A DNA stretch of 64,000 nucleotides, from the NCBI GenBank assembly GCA_011799875.1, contig CM022298.1, positions 493,437,180 to 493,501,179 on the forward strand. Reading direction: 5' to 3'. The notes beneath the pieces are model-generated. The model was not told the DNA's origin, made no database searches, and saw only the letters and a list, made by a program, of their open reading frames with translations. Made by a program: the position numbers and the translations under genes. Shown here piece after piece: positions 23,114 to 32,049 of the stretch. The first letter of the stretch is position 1; every line of letters starts with the position of its first letter. Source of the DNA: Thinopyrum elongatum (taxonomy: Eukaryota > Streptophyta > Magnoliopsida > Poales > Poaceae).

Positions 23114-23773
23114 CTAGGTATTGTCATCTTTGGTATGCAATCCATAAGTAGCTCTCATAGTAGATTCATATGGCAACTTAATTTTCTTTCTTATAAAGTG
23201 TTCCATGCCCTTCCTTAACGGAAATTGAAATCTAATGTTTCCTTCTTTCATATCAATAATTGCACCAATTGTTCTAAGGAAAGGTCTACCAAGAATAATA
23301 GGACATGTAGGATTGCAATCTATATCAAGAACAATGAAATCTACAGGCACATAATTCCTATTTTCAATAATAAGAACATCATTAATCCTTCCCATAGGTT
23401 TCTTAATAGTGGAATCCGCAAGATGCAAATTTAAAGAACAATCATCAAATTCACGGAAACCTAGCACATCACATAAAGTTTTTGGAATCGTGGGAACGCT
23501 AGCACCCAAATCACACAAAGCATAGCGTTCATAATCTTTAATTTTAATCTTAATAGTAGGTTCCCACTCATCATAAAGCTTTCTAGGGATAGAAACTTCC
23601 AACTCAAGTTTTTCTTCAAAAGATTTCATCATAGCATCAACAATTTGTTTAGTAAAAGATTTATTTTGATTATAAGCATGAGGAGAATTCGACATGGATT
23701 TCAACAAGGAAATACAATCTATCAAAGAGCAATTATCATAATTAAATTCCTTGAAATCCCAAAGAGTGGGCAC
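23114..23773 (-). pseudogene. Aspartic-protease-like region of element A
   Basis: The reading holds YALCDLGASVPTIPK (DLGAS at residues 88-92, equivalent to the D-T/S-G active site of retroelement proteases) and PIILGRPFLR (159-167), the hydrophobic-Gly motif near the protease C-terminus. The segment is joined in frame to the upstream gag tail except for one TAA. It ends at 23114 with no reverse transcriptase after it, which defines the element as gag-pro only. Confidence 0.85.
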
Positions 23774-23809
23774 ATTGCTACTTAAAGTTTTGACCTCTCC
23801 AATCCCACT

Positions 23810-24529
23810 TTAATCAATTTTTGCATCAAGATCTAAAAACTCTGAATCATTGGGACGCCTTCTAGCTAAAGTTGACTCATCTCCATTCCCATATTTATCA
23901 AGATTTATATTAGAAAACAAAGATTCAATAGGAGTCACATCAATCACTTTAAAATCTTCATCATTATTTTCATGAGAAATCGAAGAACACACTTTTACAA
24001 GCCAATCTCGCTTAGCACGCATCCTAGCGGTTCTTTCTTTACATTCATCCATAGAAACTCTCATAGATTTTAGAGACTCATTAATATCATGCTTGGGTGG
24101 AATAGATATAATCTTAAAAGAATCAATCTCAAGCGAAATTCTATCAACGTTCCTAGCCAAATCATCAATCTTGAGCAATTTTTCTTCAACGATAGCATTG
24201 AAAACTTTTTGGGAACTAATAAATTCTTTAATATTGTTCTCAAGATAAGAGGGCATCTTATTATAATTTCCATAAGAATTTTTGTAGGAATTACCATAAT
24301 TATTAGAGGAATTACTAGGAAAAGGCCTAGGATTAAAATTACCTCTATACGCGTTATTACCAAAATTGTTCCTACCAACAAAATTCACATCCATAGATTC
24401 ATTATTATTTCCAATCAAATAAGACAAAGGCATATCATTAGGATCAATAGGAGCACTCTTACTAGCAAATAATTTCATTAATTCATCCATCTTTCCACTC
24501 AAAGTACTAATTTCTTCAATCGCATGCAC
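23810..24529 (-). pseudogene. gag C-terminal part of element A
   Basis: This reading continues gag in the shifted frame (HAIEEISTLSGKMDELMKLF ... Asn/Phe-rich segment ... VIDVTPIESLF). It ends at TAA 23810-23812. The protease-like reading follows in the same frame, so the TAA is the only thing separating them. Between them the two breaks make the coding region of this copy non-functional as a single polyprotein. I see no zinc knuckle. Confidence 0.75.
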
Positions 24530-25199
24530 TTTTTTTACTAGTGAAAGATCTTTCGGTATGCCATTGAGAGTAATTTGCCATAATATTATCTAGGAGTTTA
24601 GTAGCTTCTCCTAATGTGATTTCCATAAAAGTACCACCCACGGCGGAATCCAAAAGATTTCTAGATGCAAAATTCAATCCCGCATAATTTTTTTGTATAA
24701 TCATCCATAAACTCAAACCATGCGTAGGACAATTTCTTATCATTAACTTCATCCTCTCCCAAGATTGTGCAACATGCTCATGATCAAGTTGCTTAAAATT
24801 CATTATATCGTTCCTAAGGGAGATGATCTTAGTGGGCGAAAAGTACTTAGAAATAAAAACATCTTTACACTTATTCCATGAATCAATACTATTTTTTGGC
24901 AAAGATGAAAACCAAGTTTTAGCACGATCTCGTAGTGAGAACGGAAATAGCTTCAATTTAACAATATCATTATCCACATCTTTTTTCTTTTGCATATCAC
25001 ACAATTCAACGAAAGTATTTAGATGGGATGCGGCATCTTCACTAGGAAGGCCGGAAAATTGTTCTTTCATAACAAGATTCCACAAAGTGGCATTAATTTC
25101 ATAAGATTCCGCACTAGTGGTGGGAGCAATCGGAGTACTAATAAAATCATTATTATTAGTGTTCGAAAAGTCACACAACTTGGTGTTCTCTTGAGTCAT
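24516..25199 (-). CDS. gag capsid-like protein of element A, N-terminal part
   Basis: The 227-residue reading (MTQENTKLCDFSNTNNND...) starts shortly after the primer-binding site. It contains the retrotransposon-gag core with LKLFPFSLRDRAKTWFSSLP and WNKCKDVFISKYFSPTK. Gag forms the particle that packages element RNA in the cytoplasm. The frame ends early at 24516 because of a one-base slip at a run of seven T (24530-24536, plus strand). The continuation, rich in Asn, is in the next frame (23810-24529). A second break follows, so this copy cannot make the full product. Confidence 0.85.
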   Translation of the reverse strand: MTQENTKLCDFSNTNNNDFISTPIAPTTSAESYEINATLWNLVMKEQFSGLPSEDAASHLNTFVELCDMQKKKDVDNDIVKLKLFPFSLRDRAKTWFSSLPKNSIDSWNKCKDVFISKYFSPTKIISLRNDIMNFKQLDHEHVAQSWERMKLMIRNCPTHGLSLWMIIQKNYAGLNFASRNLLDSAVGGTFMEITLGEATKLLDNIMANYSQWHTERSFTSKKSACD

Positions 25200-25407
25200 C
25201 GTGACAAAGCAAGCAATCTAGCACACAAGCAACCAAAAAGCAAATGAAAAGACGAACAGAAGAAGGGCAAATAAAAAGGCAAATCTTTTTGTGTTTTTCT
25301 GAAAATCGTTTTAGAGGTGGGAGAGAGGAAAACGAGAGGCAAATGGCAAATAATGTAATGCAAGAGATGAGAGTTTATGATGGGTACTTGGTAGGCTTGA
25401 CGTAGAT

Positions 25408-25426
25408 CTCCCCGGCAACGGCGCCA
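25408..25426 (-). promoter_or_regulatory. Primer-binding site, tRNA-Asp type
   Basis: The minus strand reads TGGCGCCGTTGCCGGGGAG. This is complementary to the 3' end of plant tRNA-Asp (CCCCGGCAACGGCGCCA). It lies 11 bases inside the 5' LTR and primes minus-strand DNA synthesis. Confidence 0.9.
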
Positions 25427-26876
25427 GAAATTCTTCCTGCTACTTCTTGAGCTTGCGTTGGTTTTTCCCTTGAAGAGGAAAGGGTGATGCAGCATAGTAG
25501 AGATAAGTCTTTTCCTCAGTTAAGAACCAAGGTATCAATCCAGTAGGAGAAACGCACAAGTCCCCAATAGATGCACCCACACAAACAATCAAACACTTGC
25601 ACCCAACGCGATAAAGGGGTTGTCAATCCCTTCATGGTCACTTGCAAAGGTGAGATCTGATAGAGATAGATAAAACTGAATAGAAGATAACTAAATATTT
25701 TTGGGTTTTTTGGTTTATAGATCTGAAAATAAAAGATTGCAAAATAGTAGATCGGAAGCAAGTATGGTGGAAAATAGACCCGGGGGCCATAGGTTTCACT
25801 AGAGGCTTCTCTCTTGAAGGCAAATAATACGGTGGGTGAACAAATTACTGTCGAGCAATTGATAGAAAAGCGCAAAGTTATGACGATATCCAAGGCAATG
25901 ATTATGCATATAGGCATCACGTCCGTGTCAAGTAGACTGACTCCTGCCTGCATCTACTACTATTACTCCACACATCGACCGCTATCCAGCATGCATCTAG
26001 AGTATTAAGTTCATAAAGAATGGAGTAACGCCTTAAGTAAGATGACATGATGTAGAGGAATAAACTCAAGCAATATGATGTAAACCCCATCTTTTTATCC
26101 TCGATGGCAACAATACAATATGTGCCTCGCTACCCCTACTATCTCACTGGGTGAGGACACCGCAAGATTGAACCCAAAGCTAAGCACCTCTCCCATTGCA
26201 AGAAAAACCAATCTGGTTGCCCAAACCAAACCGATAGTTTGAAGAGAGTTACAAAGATATCAAATCATGCATATAAGAATTCAGAGAAGATTCAAATAAT
26301 ATTCATAGATAAACTGATCATAAATCCACAATTCATCGGATCTCGACAAACACACCGCAAAAGAAGATTACATCGGATAGATCTCCAAGAACATCGAGGA
26401 GAACATGGTATTGAGAATCAAAGAGAGAGAAGCCATCTAGCTACTAGCTATGGACCCGTAGGTCTGAGGTAAACTACTCATGCTTCATCGAAAGGGCAAT
26501 AGGGTTGATGTAAATGCCCTCCGTGATCAAATCCCCCTCCGGCAGGATGCCGAAAAAGGCCCAAAGATGGGATCTCACGGGAACAGAAGGTTGCGGCGGT
26601 GGAAAAGTATTTTCATGGCTCCCTCTGATGGTTTGGGAATATATGTGAATATATAGGAAGAAGAAGTAGGTCAGGGGACTCCCGAGATGGCCACAAGGTA
26701 GGTGGCGCCCCCCCTAGGGCGCGCCTCCACCCTTGCCGCCGCCTTGTGGGTCTTCTGGCTTGGACTCCAAGTCTTCTGGGTGTCTTCTGGTCCAAGAAAA
26801 ATCATCGCGAAAGTTTTATTCCGTTTGGACTCCGTTTGATATTCCTTTTCTGTGAAACTCTAAAATAAGGAAAAAA

Positions 26877-27702
26877 CAGAATGTCGTGGTTATCTCGCGG
26901 GTGGGTTCGCGAGACGACAGATGCCACGGGGTGGCTTGAGGTGAGGGCAAGGCTGCAGTGGAGATCAAGGGACGGGATTGGGCAAGCAGCACGCGGTGGT
27001 TTACCCAGGTTCGGGGCCCTCATGTGGAGGTAACACCCCTACTCCTGCATGTCTGATGATATATGCAGTGTATATGTAACAGTACAGAGTTGCTCCTGGA
27101 GCTGTATTAGAGAAGGTAGAAGAGAGCCAGGTGCTCATCTACTAGTACGTGTGTGTGTGTGTGGGCGTGAATGCCTTGTGGCATGAGAGCCCGTGTGTCT
27201 GTCTGAGGGAAAATGGGCTCCCTGGGTCACCTTATAAAGGGGTGCCCAGGGGGCAAGGGGTGGCCCACAAGGCCTAACTACACTGTTCAAGTGTCACATG
27301 ATGCAGGAACAGTGCTGGCTGCTCATCTACAGTGCCAGCGTTCATCTGCAGTGCTTCACTGTAGAGCATGGTCGTCATGTCTGCGCAGGTCCGACGGGAC
27401 GTCTTAGTTGACTTGGCCAGATTCCAACCGGACGGGCTCAACCCGGACGGGGCTCAACCCGGATGGGGCTCAACCCGGACGGGGCTCAACCCAGACAGGC
27501 GCCAGACTCAACCCAGACAGGCTCAACCCGGCCAGGCTCAATCCGGCCAGGCTCAGCCCAGCCAGACTCAACCCAGCCAGATTCAACCCAGCCAGATTCC
27601 AGCCAGCCAAGTTCAAGCCAGCCAGGGGGCACTCAACTGGCGATGTTTCGAAGCGTCGTTCGCCGTCTTGGGCCTACCTGGGGGATTACCCCCGTCACAG
27701 AA
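26877..27702. mobile_element. Solo LTR inside the 5' LTR of element A
   Basis: The 816-bp insertion 26882-27697 has TG...CA ends (TGTCGTGGTTATC ... TTACCCCCGTCA) and the 5-bp duplication CAGAA at 26877-26881 and 27698-27702. The undisturbed site is seen in the partner LTR near 20145. It contains TTTACCCAGGTTCGGGGCCC, shared with the LTR at 1065-1559, so it belongs to a related gypsy class. No internal domain is present: unequal recombination between two LTRs is the usual cause. Confidence 0.93.
27428..27612. repeat. 15-16 bp minisatellite within the solo LTR
   Basis: About a dozen degenerate units of the type GGCTCAACCCGGACGG, shifting to CAGCCAGATTCAACC toward the right end. All three forward frames are open through it only because of the periodicity. 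It is not a gene. Confidence 0.85.
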
Positions 27703-27845
27703 ACTGGCACTGGGCTCTAGGTTAATAAGTTAGTCCCCAAAATAATATAAAATAGTATATTAATGCATATAAAACATCCAAAACATATAATATAATAGCA
27801 TGGAACAATCAAAAATTATAGATACGTTGGAGACGTATCAGCGAC

Positions 27846-29110
27846 GCACCAGGGGCTCCTCGGAAAGCGAGCAGCTCCCGGAGTCGAAGCCGAGAACCAC
27901 CAGGGCCGGTGGGGAGGGCCAGCCGTACACCGCGAAGACGCCGGTGGCCTTGTCCTCCCGGTGCCGGATCCACGCCACGCATGCCAAAAAAATATCCAAA
28001 TGTTCTCGACAACCTTTTTCTGAATGCATTTATGTATAAATGGGATAACAATTTAAAGGTTCTAGTTGATGTTGCTGATTGAAAACACACCAGAGAGATT
28101 TCAGGTAAATGCACATTCACAATGATTTCATTTCAGTGTATACATTTCATTTCATTTCTATGTACAGCAACAGAAAAGGAGCAAAGCAACCAGCAATGGA
28201 GAAGAGGCACTGACCATGGACAAGGGAGAAGAGGCTGCCGTTGGGGTAGTAGTTGCTCCTCCTCTGCCTGCTCCACGTTGACGGCCACACGCCCAAGCCT
28301 TGACGCCGTCACGGCCACTGCAACCTGCCATGGACGAAGTTCCTCAAAGTTAAGTTCAAGCCTGTTTCAGAATGACCAACAACATATGCATGCAGGGAGG
28401 ATATATGAACACAGCACCCACATGCATGATGATCATCCAGAGCTATCAAATCTCAGACTTCAGATTAATTCAGAGTACACTCTAGCTTGAAGTAATAGGC
28501 GTGATTGATCTTACAGTAGGGCCCAGAAAAGTATGGGTTGTTGTTGAGGTTCAGGATCCTGTGTGCTTCCAGTGCCGCCTGGCAGAGTAAATCATCTCTG
28601 GACCTGGAATTTGTAACCAGCAGAAAAAAGATTCTCTGCAATCAATCTCCATGCATGATGAAGAGCTAGCTTGATCAATCGATGACGATTGCTCACCTTC
28701 TCCAGGAAGCACGGGCGGTCGACGAACTGCCCGGAAACCTCGTCCAGCTCCACAACATCGGCGACCTGCAGCGGTCATAGAGAGGGATGCTGAGCAGAAG
28801 TAGCGCGAGATTGACGGGAAGAGGAGTCCCGCGTCTTTAATAAGACGTGTCTCACCTTGAGGTCCTCGTCGTCTCCACAGCCTGTACTCAAAAGCGAGCT
28901 CGGCCTCCGACCGGCCGGCGCAGCGTCCCCGGCGGCAACTTGGTGACACGCGAGATGGTGGTGTTTAGCACCGGATCCGGTGCCTCCACAAGGCACACAT
29001 CACTGAGCCGCTTTCCCAACTTCATTGGCGCTGGCTCAACCTTTTCGGAAAAGGTTGTTCATGTTTCCAGACTGACGCACATTGATCTCAGTTGTAGTCA
29101 ACTAAACTGG
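27846..29110 (-). pseudogene. Cluster of exon-like fragments, unidentified
   Basis: Several minus-strand pieces look exonic. One is GDDEDLK followed by a GTGAGAC donor (about 28856). Another is VADVVELDEVSGQFVDRPCF ending LEK/GTGAGC (about 28697-28770). A third reads [20 protein letters not shown] then PYFSGPYC (about 28515-28610), and a fourth reads TGVFAVYGWPSPPALVVLGF (about 27880-27970). Reading phases between them do not join cleanly and one frame has stops. I do not recognise the family. The element A insertion split the last piece at 27841. A decayed multi-exon gene or captured fragments would both fit. Confidence 0.4.
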
Positions 29111-29122
29111 CCTTGCAAGCCG

Positions 29123-29797
29123 CACAATCAGGAATGATGATACAATCTCCATGTAAATCTTCTCAAGTAACTCATGCAAGTCTTTCTACCCTGCTGAACT
29201 GTTTAAAGTGCTGAACATTTAAGCCACTACAAAATTGAGGTGGAACAAATGAACACAACATAATCAACACAAATCAAGTGCCTAAACATGCAAATTAATT
29301 ACCTACAGAATTAGCAAGCCATCATCAAGAGAAAAGAGAAGCAGGACCACAATCAGGAATGATGATACAATCTTCATGTAAATCTTCTCAAGTAACTCAT
29401 GCAAGTCTTTCTACTCTACTGAACTGTTTAAAGTGTTGAACATTCAAGCCACTACAAAATTGAGGTGGAACAAATGAACACAACATAATCAACACAAATC
29501 AAGTGCCTAAACATACAAATTAATTACCTACAGAATTAGCAAGCCATCATCAAGAGAAAAGAGAAGCAGGACCACAATCAGGAATGATGATACAATCTTC
29601 ATGTAAATCTTCTCAAGTAACTCATGCAAGTCTTTCTACTCTACTGAACTGTTTAAAGTGCTGAACATTTAAGCCACTACAAAATTGAGGTGGAACAAAT
29701 GAACACAACATAATCAACACAAATCAAGTGCCTAAACATGTAAATTAATTACCTACAGAATTAGCAAGCCATCATCAAGAGAAAAGAGAAGCAGGAC
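29123..29797. repeat. Tandem repeat, 3 copies of 225 bp
   Basis: CACAATCAGGAATGATGATA starts copies at 29123, 29348 and 29573, each followed by the same 225-bp text ending AGAGAAAAGAGAAGCAGGA. The copies differ at only a few bases (for example TTTCTACCC/TTTCTACTC), so the amplification is recent. No ORF is supported. Confidence 0.95.
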
Positions 29798-29819
29798 ATG
29801 AATCTATGGTGCCGGTGAG

Positions 29820-31040
29820 AGGTGCGACAACCCAGGGCCTCTTTGATCCAAAGGAAGTTCACACAAACTGGTTAATCATGAAGCTTGCACCAACACCACC
29901 ACCAACAAGTTGGGGGCCTCTTTGAGTCGGGGTATTTGCAAAGGTTGCGGCAGTGCCACACTGCCACTTCTCGATCCCTCGCATCGCTGGGTCTCCCATC
30001 GCCCAACGGACCAACTGTTCGGAGAAACCAGCGATCGACCAAACCGAGCGCTGCACACACACACACACACCCGCACGGCGAGGGGGTGGGTGAGAGGGGG
30101 AGAGGTGGAGAGGAGTGGAGGTACCAGATCGAAGCATGGAGGAAACAAAGTGGAGACGGCGGCTAGATCTACGGCTTGGCGTTGCCATAACCCATGGCCA
30201 GAAGCTGCAACGGTCCCCCGCCACGCGGTCCCCAAAGGCTCCAACACCGCATCCAGCACCGACGACGCGCGGCGGCTGCCCGAACACGGGCCTCCAAGTC
30301 GGCGGCATCTCGACGCCGGCGGGAGGGCTGGCCCCGCAACACGGAGGGATCCGCCGCTGCCGCCGCTCGGGAACACGAGTCTGCGCCAAGGTCCAGAACT
30401 CCCCGGCAATCGGCCACGGCGAGCGAGACGGGCGGGCGGCGGGGTGAGGACTGGGAAGGGGGCGCGGCCATCGGCCACGGCGAGCGAGACGGGCGGGGCG
30501 GCGAGGTGAGGACTGGGAAGGGAGCGCGGCCATCGGCCACGGCGAGCGGGACGGGCGGGGCGGCGAGGTGAGGGCTGGGAAGGGGGGGCGAATGGGAGCA
30601 CGAAGAGGCAAGCCAATGCCCTCCCTCAACTCATCGACGCAAGGACCAACCAGAGGCCACCACGCACAGGGGTAAAAGTGAAAAGACGTAAATGCCCTCG
30701 GCGGGGCACAATAATTATCGGCGGTGGCAGCGGTGACACGAGATATTTGACCGATGGAGGGCGCCAACTCGCCGCACAGACCACGCTCCCAGGCACAGCC
30801 GCTGACAGACGTGGCCCACCCATGAAAGGGCGCACAAGTCAGCGAGAACCGGTAGAAACCGCGGAGTAAGTAGGACCGCGGGGGAACTGTAACTATTCAT
30901 TGCTACAGTTCGTGGGTTCGATCTGACGGCCGAGCTCTTCCACGCGGTCGATCCAACGCCCGAAAATTCATCAAGCGAACGCATCTAACGGCCAGAATCG
31001 CCTGAGCTCTGAGGAGGCTCGGTGCTGCCTTCGTCTCTTG
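29820..31040. promoter_or_regulatory. GC-rich, promoter-like block with minisatellite
   Basis: This contains an (AC)n run (about 30053-30071), a 62-bp minisatellite (30409-30591) and a segment homologous to 7000-7440. It also holds several -CAACG/CCGGCC- motifs. Long GC-rich readings exist on both strands but show no domain and are rich in Arg/Pro/Ala, as expected of biased composition. It looks like a CpG-rich gene-proximal or repeat region; I cannot point to a start site. Confidence 0.4.
30409..30591. repeat. Minisatellite, 3 copies of about 62 bp
   Basis: ATCGGCCACGGCGAGCGAGA starts units at 30409, 30470 and 30532. The units differ by a few substitutions and one or two indels. Confidence 0.92.
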
Positions 31041-31384
31041 TTTCTGGATGTGGTCAGCATCAGAAGTAGCGAGCACACATTGACTCCCTGCCCAACTTGC
31101 AAAAGCATATGCGCAACAGTGTTGTTGTTCGTTTGTCAGCTCGGCTGCTTTTTTCTGGAGCTGGGAAGCAGTAAACTAGTAATAGTAATGATGTACTGAA
31201 CGCCTTTTTGGCTTCAAGTTGGTCTGATTTGACATTTTATATTCATAAGTACAGTTTGGATAGATCAATGATGTCTGCATGCGTGCGCTAATTGTTTCCG
31301 TCACTGACCGACTCCTTAGTTTTTCTCTGTACAAAAGAGCCTATTGCAAGTACAATTGCGGTAGGGTTACACAGCCTACTACTG
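31041..31384. other. 3' flank of the DUF3444 gene
   Basis: No ORF here. It probably includes the 3' untranslated region of the minus-strand gene above. An out-of-frame continuation of the DUF3444 reading past the stop could not be supported. Confidence 0.4.
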
Positions 31385-31975
31385 TCAAAGAAGGGCCCAA
31401 ACTTCACCTTTCCTAGGATATATTTCATAAGAGTTCCTTCTGCCAGTGAATATCGCATGTACAGGATGAGAAAAGTGTTTTGTGCCGGTGTAAATCATAA
31501 TATCACAGGTGGTGGAAACCCTATAGGTTCCACACCCAACAGTTCGATCTTCTACCAATCTTTTCTCCACCTCCCCATCAGGACAAACTTCCAGCCATCT
31601 TGCATGCACTTTATTGTTCTTGAGATCAACTTTCTGTATCAACGCATAGCAGTTGGGACACTTATCTTTGTCACTGTAGAGAGCCCAGACCTGCCCAGGT
31701 TCAAACTTCTGAAGCGATCTAATTTCTGAAAATATCCCTGCATTTTTCCACACCCCAGCAAACTGTTGATCTGGACCAGAAGGAGCAGGTTGCTCAGTTG
31801 AAACATGTGCTATAAAGGGCTTCGAGCAATTCTGGCAGCGGACAAATTTCATCAAAATTGCATGGTGGTACTGATATTTGGTGCCACAAGTTGGACAGAT
31901 GGTCCAAAATGTTTGTGGCTTTGCAGAGTTTGAGCCACGCAGCTGTTGTCGTTGACACTCATTATGGAGAGTCAT
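31385..31975 (-). CDS. DUF3444 protein with zinc-ribbon-like segment (short form)
   Basis: This 196-residue reading starts at ATG 31973-31975. It carries TFWTICPTCGTKYQYH and MKFVRCQNCSKPF, a CxxC...CxxC pair (C27/C30, C47/C50), then a DUF3444 domain from about residue 91 (FEPGQVWALYSDKDKCPNCY ... RWLEVCPD ... HPVHAIF ... YEIYPRKGEVWAL). In plants this pair of regions normally follows an N-terminal J domain in DnaJ-like proteins of 600-800 residues, thought to be nuclear or cytosolic co-chaperone-like. Here there is no J domain and the reading stops (TGA) right after GEVWALL, where the family continues. The preceding intron acceptor (TGCTTTGCAG at 32050) and a strong donor at 35002 support a transcribed two-exon gene. 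A truncated paralogue or pseudogene is equally possible. Confidence 0.8.
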   Translation of the reverse strand: MTLHNECQRQQLRGSNSAKPQTFWTICPTCGTKYQYHHAILMKFVRCQNCSKPFIAHVSTEQPAPSGPDQQFAGVWKNAGIFSEIRSLQKFEPGQVWALYSDKDKCPNCYALIQKVDLKNNKVHARWLEVCPDGEVEKRLVEDRTVGCGTYRVSTTCDIMIYTGTKHFSHPVHAIFTGRRNSYEIYPRKGEVWALL

Positions 31976-32049
31976 AGTAGTATGAAGTGAGATATACTAC
32001 TTCCAGATAACAAAGGACAAACAGTAGACCAAAAAAGTAACTTGTCAAC
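31976..32049 (-). other. Inferred 5'-UTR part of DUF3444 exon 2
   Basis: On the minus strand a pyrimidine-rich CTGTGCTTTGCAG acceptor ends at 32050. The 74 bases from there to the ATG hold no upstream ATG-initiated long frame. This supports an intron in the 5' untranslated region. Confidence 0.45.

Larger units (their letters stand above)
25438..27840 (-). repeat. 5' LTR of element A, interrupted by a solo LTR
   Basis: It reads TGCTACTTCTTGAGC ... GAGACGTATCA. Without the nested 816-bp LTR and one 5-bp duplication it is about 1,582 bp, close to its partner. The tRNA-Asp primer-binding site lies just inside it. Confidence 0.92.
18713..27845 (-). mobile_element. Gypsy-like LTR retrotransposon, gag-protease only (element A)
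   Basis: The element is 18718-27840, flanked by the perfect 5-bp duplication GCGAC (18713-18717 and 27841-27845). LTRs are 18718-20288 and 25438-27840. The minus-strand LTR starts TGATACGTCTCCAACGTATC, the beginning of a very abundant Triticeae gypsy group (Sabrina/WHAM-like; family name uncertain). The primer-binding site complements plant tRNA-Asp. Only gag and a protease-like region are coded; I see no reverse transcriptase, RNase H or integrase. It would therefore need enzymes from an autonomous relative. The LTRs show many more differences than those of the copia element at 8.3 kb, so it is older. Confidence 0.93.

Noticed and set aside
27368..27733. Three parallel readings with repeated (N/S)Q/P-rich units
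   Set aside because: They are the minisatellite inside the solo LTR; the period keeps all forward frames open.
29859..30767. Long minus-strand reading of 302 residues
   Set aside because: GC-rich, Arg/Pro/Ser-biased, open in several frames at once, spans a minisatellite and has no domain.
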